From Bifidobacterium breve (GTDB lineage Bacteria > Actinomycetota > Actinomycetes > S36-B12): 11,024 nucleotides of DNA. A model generated the notes under the pieces. The model did not search any database. It was not told where the DNA came from and saw only the letters and a program-made list of their open reading frames with translations. The position numbers and the translations under genes are program-made. The stretch lies in contig CAMBQX010000043.1 of NCBI GenBank assembly GCA_945870085.1, forward strand, positions 1 through 11,024. The letters run 5' to 3'. Of the stretch, positions 7,349-11,024 are shown piece by piece (within the stretch, counting starts at the first letter, position 1; the number at the start of each line of letters is the position of its first letter).

Positions 7349-7351
7349 CGT
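7346..7351 (+). promoter_or_regulatory. -10 box TAGCGT of trmB, overlapping the upstream stop codon
   Basis: TAGCGT is followed by CAATTC and the GTG at 7358. Its first three bases are the TAG stop codon of the S51 gene. The 6-base spacing matches the other leaderless starts in the window, and there is no Shine-Dalgarno before the GTG. Confidence 0.55.
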
Positions 7352-7357
7352 CAATTC

Positions 7358-8002
7358 GTGACCATCCGGACATACATCCCGCGCCGCGGCCGCGTCTCCA
7401 AGCGCCAAGCAACAGCTATTGCTGAGGCAGACGGCCTACTGCTGCCGGCGGGAGATGAACTTCTCGACCTTGGCAAAATCTTTGCCGGCTTATCAGTGGT
7501 TCTTGAAATTGGCTTCGGTACCGGATCAGCAACCGTCGCGATGGCCGCTAACGATCTTGAGCTCGGAATCTTGGCTGTTGATGTGCACACTCCCGGGCTC
7601 GGCGACCTGCTCTATAGGGCCCGCGAAAGTCATCTGACAAATATTCGCGCAATTGCTGGTGACGGCCTGGTCGTGGCAGAACAGATGTTGCCTGAATTGG
7701 CACTCGCTGGTATCCGAACGTTCTTCCCTGACCCGTGGCCAAAAGCCAGACACCACAAAAGACGCCTTGTGACGCCGTTGAATGCCGCGCTACTTGCTTC
7801 ACGCACCAAAGCCGGTGGCTTTTGGCATCTGGCAACCGACTGGCAGCCATACGCCGCTCAGATGCAAGAAGTATTTGCTTCATCAACTCAGTGGCTTGGC
7901 GGAGTAATCCCGCGGCCCCAGGATCGCCCAGTTACCCGCTATGAAGCTACCGCGATCCACGAGCGCCGTGACATCACCGACCTGTGGTACCTACGGAATT
8001 AG
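7358..8002 (+). CDS. trmB: tRNA (guanine-N7-)-methyltransferase
   Basis: A 214-residue SAM-dependent enzyme that forms 7-methylguanosine at position 46 in the variable loop of tRNA. Visible motifs: RRGRVSKRQ (9-17), the SAM site VLEIGFGTG (48-56), DVHTPG (75-80, the family's second acidic SAM contact), FFPDPWPKARHHKRRL (122-137, the diagnostic catalytic and tRNA-binding stretch), HLATDW (157-162) and TRYE (193-196), followed by the C-terminal DLWYLR. Length and motif order are normal for TrmB. The GTG at 7358 fits the short N-terminus and the -10 box just before it. It follows the S51 gene by 9 bases and may be both co-transcribed with it and read from its own promoter. Its stop overlaps that of the convergent DUF4436 gene. 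Confidence 0.94.
   Translation: MTIRTYIPRRGRVSKRQATAIAEADGLLLPAGDELLDLGKIFAGLSVVLEIGFGTGSATVAMAANDLELGILAVDVHTPGLGDLLYRARESHLTNIRAIAGDGLVVAEQMLPELALAGIRTFFPDPWPKARHHKRRLVTPLNAALLASRTKAGGFWHLATDWQPYAAQMQEVFASSTQWLGGVIPRPQDRPVTRYEATAIHERRDITDLWYLRN
7999..8002. other. TTAG: overlapping stop codons of trmB and the DUF4436 gene
   Basis: TAG at 8000-8002 ends trmB. TTA at 7999-8001 is TAA on the minus strand and ends the DUF4436 gene. The two stops share two bases, so no dedicated terminator lies between the genes. Confidence 0.9.
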
Positions 8003-8937
8003 TTACCAGCGTTCAGTATCGCCTTGCGGTGCCGAACCCAAAGCACCGCCAGTAACACTGCCGCCACCAGCGCACCAAGAAGGGCCCAGAAGAAAACGTA
8101 GATATCGATGGCCACTCCAATTGGTGGCGCATTGGGCAGGGCATTTCGCAGGATCGGCATCGCGAACAACACCCCCGTCGCCCAAGTCAAAAGAATCGCA
8201 TCCATCGGGCGCCTGTTGGTTGCCACCAGAAGCGCAATCCACAGAACCATTGCGGCCAAGATCACGATTAGTGCGAGTATTGAAATCGCGAAGAGCTTGG
8301 TGCTGAACTCCCTAGCTACTTCGACTACCACTTGCTGATTGGCACTAACCTCGGTAGGTAGAACTACGGTGGTGTTCCATCCGCTAACCCGACCCGATGC
8401 CGCAGATCGCACCATCAAATCTTTCGCCACACTGGCTTCGCCACCCGGGTCCGGCTTCAGTACCACCGCGGAGATCAACAATTCAGTGTTGTACTCATCA
8501 AATGGATAGTTCGCGATGTTCCAGCCGTCAAGTCCGACATCAACACTTGCGCGCCCGAGCAAACTACCGCGCAAATACGTGTACTCCTGGGCTCCGTCCC
8601 AAGTGATCACTGAGATGCGAACATCTTTAATGAGCCGGTACGAGTTCTGGTCAACTAATTCAGGATCGAGTGATGAAAAGCTCAACCGGGTCGTCATTAC
8701 GTCAAGTTGGGCATCTACCGACAACGGCACGATGCTCGCGGTGATTCCCACATCGGGGCCGATGGGCGCTCCACCCGAGACGACCGATGCCCCCTCTGAG
8801 CGATATGGAGCGCTTACCGCCAGCATGGCGATTAGGAGGCCGATAACCGATAACCCCAAATAAGCCCAGCCGCGTTTACTTATCGGACGCGGTTGTGGAT
8901 CTAAGAGGCTGCTCACTTTGTCATCACCAACCGTCAT
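7999..8937 (-). CDS. DUF4436 membrane protein, possibly pLGIC-like
   Basis: A 312-residue membrane protein. A basic N-terminus (RPISKRG) precedes one helix (about 24-43), then an extracytoplasmic, strand-rich domain (about 60-210) and three helices (about 214-238, 246-264, 276-301) with a basic C-terminal end (VRHRK). NRRP between helices two and three also fits a cytoplasmic loop. The overall pattern and RNALPNAPPIGVAIDIYVF (264-282) fit DUF4436, a family of unknown function. By eye the plan resembles pentameric ligand-gated ion channels: YPFD (144-147) sits where the Cys-loop FPxD motif would be, about 70 residues before the first of the three helices, and LP...VAIDIY resembles their M2-M3 loop. 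The fourth channel helix is missing, unless the N-terminal helix replaces it. This is inference. The ATG at 8937 has no Shine-Dalgarno but has a consensus TATAAT upstream. Confidence 0.82.
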   Translation of the reverse strand: MTVGDDKVSSLLDPQPRPISKRGWAYLGLSVIGLLIAMLAVSAPYRSEGASVVSGGAPIGPDVGITASIVPLSVDAQLDVMTTRLSFSSLDPELVDQNSYRLIKDVRISVITWDGAQEYTYLRGSLLGRASVDVGLDGWNIANYPFDEYNTELLISAVVLKPDPGGEASVAKDLMVRSAASGRVSGWNTTVVLPTEVSANQQVVVEVAREFSTKLFAISILALIVILAAMVLWIALLVATNRRPMDAILLTWATGVLFAMPILRNALPNAPPIGVAIDIYVFFWALLGALVAAVLLAVLWVRHRKAILNAGN

Positions 8938-8966
8938 GCAGGCGCGGAATTCGCTTCAAGTTGGTA

Positions 8967-8972
8967 ATTATA
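8967..8972 (-). promoter_or_regulatory. -10 box TATAAT of the DUF4436 gene
   Basis: A consensus TATAAT on the minus strand, 29 bases before the ATG at 8937, which implies a leader of about 20-25 bases. The -35 region is poor: AGTGGC at a 17-base spacing is the best I see. It differs from the neighbouring genes, where the hexamer abuts the start codon. Confidence 0.5.
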
Positions 8973-9073
8973 GGAGGTTTCAGACCACAGCCACTTAACT
9001 CGCGCCACGGCGTCAACGAAGGTTACGGCCCCATATCTCTTACCTTCAGCCACCGGCTGGCCCTCCGGTCGGC

Positions 9074-9079
9074 TAATCT
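9074..9079 (+). promoter_or_regulatory. candidate -10 box TAATCT of the Abhydrolase_9 gene
   Basis: TAATCT would start a transcript near 9086, giving a leader of about 19 bases that includes the ribosome binding site at 9093-9100. No matching -35 is visible. Supported only by position and the TANNNT form. Confidence 0.4.
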
Positions 9080-9092
9080 TGGCGTCCACCCC

Positions 9093-9100
9093 AAGGAGGT
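9093..9100 (+). promoter_or_regulatory. ribosome binding site AAGGAGGT of the Abhydrolase_9 gene
   Basis: A near-perfect Shine-Dalgarno, with GGAGG 5 bases before the GTG at 9105, the strongest in the window. It decides that start for a gene whose N-terminus is weakly conserved. Confidence 0.8.
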
Positions 9101-9104
9101 CACC

Positions 9105-11024
9105 GTGGATCATGCAGCGCGCGCCGGATTATTCGGTACTGCCTTCGCCGTTGGCCGCTCCTACCAGCCCAACCTGTTGACCCGAGGGTCCACCGACCAA
9201 GCCGTCATCACCGGCACTACGGCCGCGATGGCATACGGGGTTATCAGCGCCGGTAGTGCGACTATCTCGGCGATTGCCTCACGTTTTTCCAAATCCGAAT
9301 CACCATCGCCGGCAGCACGCCTATTGGTTGCCGGATCAGTAGGAGTTGTGGCGGCAGGTGCCGCCGCAGCACTCGCTTGGCGCGAGCACGAATCTGCCCA
9401 GCGCGCAGTCGGCCGTCTCCTGGCGCAAACCGCGGTCACCACGGCCGTCGCCAGCGCCGCCTCCGACCTCACTCCAGGTGCTTACGGCAATCGCGACCGC
9501 GGTGCGAGTGTGGCTGCAGCCGCGTTGGTCGGTTTGGGTTCATGGGCGAGCACCCAGCCGTGGAAGAGCGAACCCGGTTCACTCTCCGACGATGCATTTG
9601 ATGGCGGTGCTGCGCACCGGGGGATAAAGTTTTGGGAAGACGATGTTCGCGAAGTCTCACCACCCAAAGCAATAGCAATTGGCGCGGCCGTTGGGCTGCT
9701 CACTTACGGGCTGGCGAAGACCGAATCGGCTTTGACCTCAGCAACTAGTCGCGCCGCAACTTACCTACTAGGTGGTGAAGCCCACGACCACCGGATGCTC
9801 GGCCGGATGACAAGTGCCGGCATCACCTTGGGTGTCGGTTGGTTCGCCGTGGCAAAAGCCTCAACGATGCTCAGTAAGGGCGGCGGCTCACTCGATGCGG
9901 CTCTCACCACACCACCTTCGACACCTGAAATCACCGGGTCACCGGCATCTGGCCTTGATTGGACGAAGCAGACTCGCGAAGGTGCGCGCTGGCTGAGCAT
10001 GGCGCTATCACCTGACAGCATTGATGCAGTTATGGGAGTAACTGGCGCCAAGCAGCCAATTCGTGTATATGCCTCACTTGATATCGCGCAGTCAGATCAA
10101 GAGCGGGCCAACGTCTTGCTAGCCGAGATTGATCGCACCAAGGCCCTTGAACGTAAAACTTTCGCGCTCTTCTCCCCAACTGGTTCTGGTTATGTCAACT
10201 ACGTGGCGACCGAAACTTTCGAATTCCTAACACACGGTGACTGCGCGAGCGCCGCAATTCAATACTCGGTGCTCCCATCGGCACTGTCGTTGACCCGTGT
10301 GCCAACAGGTAGCGCCCAAACTGCGATGGTGGTTGCTGGTGTTGTTCAAAGATTAATGGCAATGCCCAAATCCAAGCGACCGAAATTCTTTCTTTTCGGC
10401 GAGAGCCTTGGTTCACAGGTCAGCGAGGAGATATTCCGCGGCACCGGGCTCTTTGGCCTCGAAGGCTCCGGGTTCGATGCAGCACTTTGGATCGGCACCC
10501 CCGCTGCCACGATTTGGCGCCGCCAAATCTGGGGTGATCGCACCATTACCGAAGCACCAACGGTTGGCCCCGGTGCGGCCTACCTGCCGCGATCGCTGAC
10601 TGACTGGAAAGCGCTGCCAAAGAAGGAACGCACCAAGGTGCGCTACCTGCTGCTCCAAAATGGTGATGACCCCATCCCGAAGTTCGGTTCCCAAGTCGCG
10701 TGGCGCAAACCCGATTGGTTGGGCCCAAATACCACGCGCCCCATTGGGGCACCCAAAGGCACGGCCTGGATGCCGGTCACCACTTTCATGATGACCTTCC
10801 TCGACATGCTCAATGCTTTAACCCCTACTCCAGGGGTCTTTGCCGAAGGCGGCCATGACTACCGCCTAGTGCTGCCCGAGGCCATCAGCGAAACCTGGCA
10901 GTTGCCTGCGACCGTAGAGCAGATGGATCGGGTCAATTTGGCCCTGCGGCAGCGCGAGCTAGCTTGGGAGCTTTACCGACAGTGGGCTGAGGCAGAGGCA
11001 AAGCCCGCCGATAAGCAGGCTGAG
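9105..11024 (+). CDS. Abhydrolase_9 family membrane alpha/beta hydrolase (3' end at or beyond window edge)
   Basis: The frame opens with GTG at 9105 and has no stop before the right edge: 640 codons, so the true end is outside. The N-terminal third holds several hydrophobic Ala/Gly-rich segments (about 34-58, 73-92, 134-149, 188-204, 237-255). NLLTRGSTDQAVITG (23-37) recalls the SLLPR...QG motif of the Abhydrolase_9 N-terminal domain. The C-terminal domain starts near IRVYASLD (319-326) and has SPTGSGYV, GDCASAAIQYSVLPS, the nucleophile elbow FGESLGS (431-437, Ser434), NGDDPI (519-524, candidate acid) and GGHDYR (582-587, His584). Motif order and spacing match this mostly actinobacterial family of membrane-anchored serine hydrolases, whose substrate is not established; a lipid or cell-envelope ester is a guess. 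The last residues (from about 625) are Glu/Ala/Lys rich, so the protein is probably nearly complete. It is divergent from the DUF4436 gene. Confidence 0.9.
   Translation, partial: MDHAARAGLFGTAFAVGRSYQPNLLTRGSTDQAVITGTTAAMAYGVISAGSATISAIASRFSKSESPSPAARLLVAGSVGVVAAGAAAALAWREHESAQRAVGRLLAQTAVTTAVASAASDLTPGAYGNRDRGASVAAAALVGLGSWASTQPWKSEPGSLSDDAFDGGAAHRGIKFWEDDVREVSPPKAIAIGAAVGLLTYGLAKTESALTSATSRAATYLLGGEAHDHRMLGRMTSAGITLGVGWFAVAKASTMLSKGGGSLDAALTTPPSTPEITGSPASGLDWTKQTREGARWLSMALSPDSIDAVMGVTGAKQPIRVYASLDIAQSDQERANVLLAEIDRTKALERKTFALFSPTGSGYVNYVATETFEFLTHGDCASAAIQYSVLPSALSLTRVPTGSAQTAMVVAGVVQRLMAMPKSKRPKFFLFGESLGSQVSEEIFRGTGLFGLEGSGFDAALWIGTPAATIWRRQIWGDRTITEAPTVGPGAAYLPRSLTDWKALPKKERTKVRYLLLQNGDDPIPKFGSQVAWRKPDWLGPNTTRPIGAPKGTAWMPVTTFMMTFLDMLNALTPTPGVFAEGGHDYRLVLPEAISETWQLPATVEQMDRVNLALRQRELAWELYRQWAEAEAKPADKQAE

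Noticed and set aside
8972..8977. AGGAGG on the plus strand as a ribosome binding site.
   Set aside because: No start codon with a credible open frame follows at a suitable distance; the bases flank the minus-strand TATAAT of the DUF4436 gene.
1..11024. tRNA, rRNA, CRISPR, insertion sequence, attachment site or defence island.
   Set aside because: No tRNA-like cloverleaf, spaced direct repeats, terminal inverted repeats or transposase/integrase motifs were seen; the genes are core metabolic and envelope functions with a uniform appearance.

Overview
The window looks like a compact chromosomal segment of an actinobacterium (Actinomycetota). The reasons are: several families that are mainly actinobacterial (DUF3039, DUF4436, the Abhydrolase_9 alpha/beta hydrolase with its own N-terminal membrane domain, GTP-type PEP carboxykinase); frequent GTG starts; moderately high GC; and at least five genes with a TANNNT -10 hexamer exactly 6 bases before the start codon, the arrangement expected of leaderless transcripts. 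A small-genome aquatic lineage is possible but not shown. I see no mobile element, CRISPR array, tRNA or rRNA.

Layout, left to right. Minus strand 1-609: a partial MFS transporter behind a DUF3039 zinc-ribbon-like protein, probably one operon. Divergent from it at 695-1714 (+) is an ornithine carbamoyltransferase. It converges on a GTP-dependent PEP carboxykinase at 1707-3527 (-), and the 8-base overlap is a perfect palindrome carrying both stop codons. Behind that on the minus strand are a secreted SGNH hydrolase (3639-4250) and a Cu+-type P1B ATPase (4277-6514). Divergent from the ATPase, 6569-8002 (+) holds an S51 peptidase/cyanophycinase-like protein and TrmB, the tRNA m7G46 methyltransferase. 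TrmB overlaps tail to tail by 4 bases with a DUF4436 membrane protein (7999-8937, -). Divergent from DUF4436, 9105-11024 (+) is a large Abhydrolase_9 membrane hydrolase that runs off the right edge.

The genes do not form one pathway. They cover arginine metabolism, gluconeogenesis/anaplerosis, copper export, tRNA modification and cell-envelope functions. The main points of interest are the repeated leaderless promoter architecture (in one case the -10 box reuses the upstream stop codon), two convergent pairs with overlapping stop codons, and a resemblance of the DUF4436 protein to pentameric ligand-gated ion channels (a YPFD motif before three C-terminal membrane helices, and an M2-M3-like loop), which I infer from motif order and spacing only. 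There is no gene-free stretch over 300 bases; the longest is 8938-9104, which holds the divergent promoters of DUF4436 and the Abhydrolase_9 gene.
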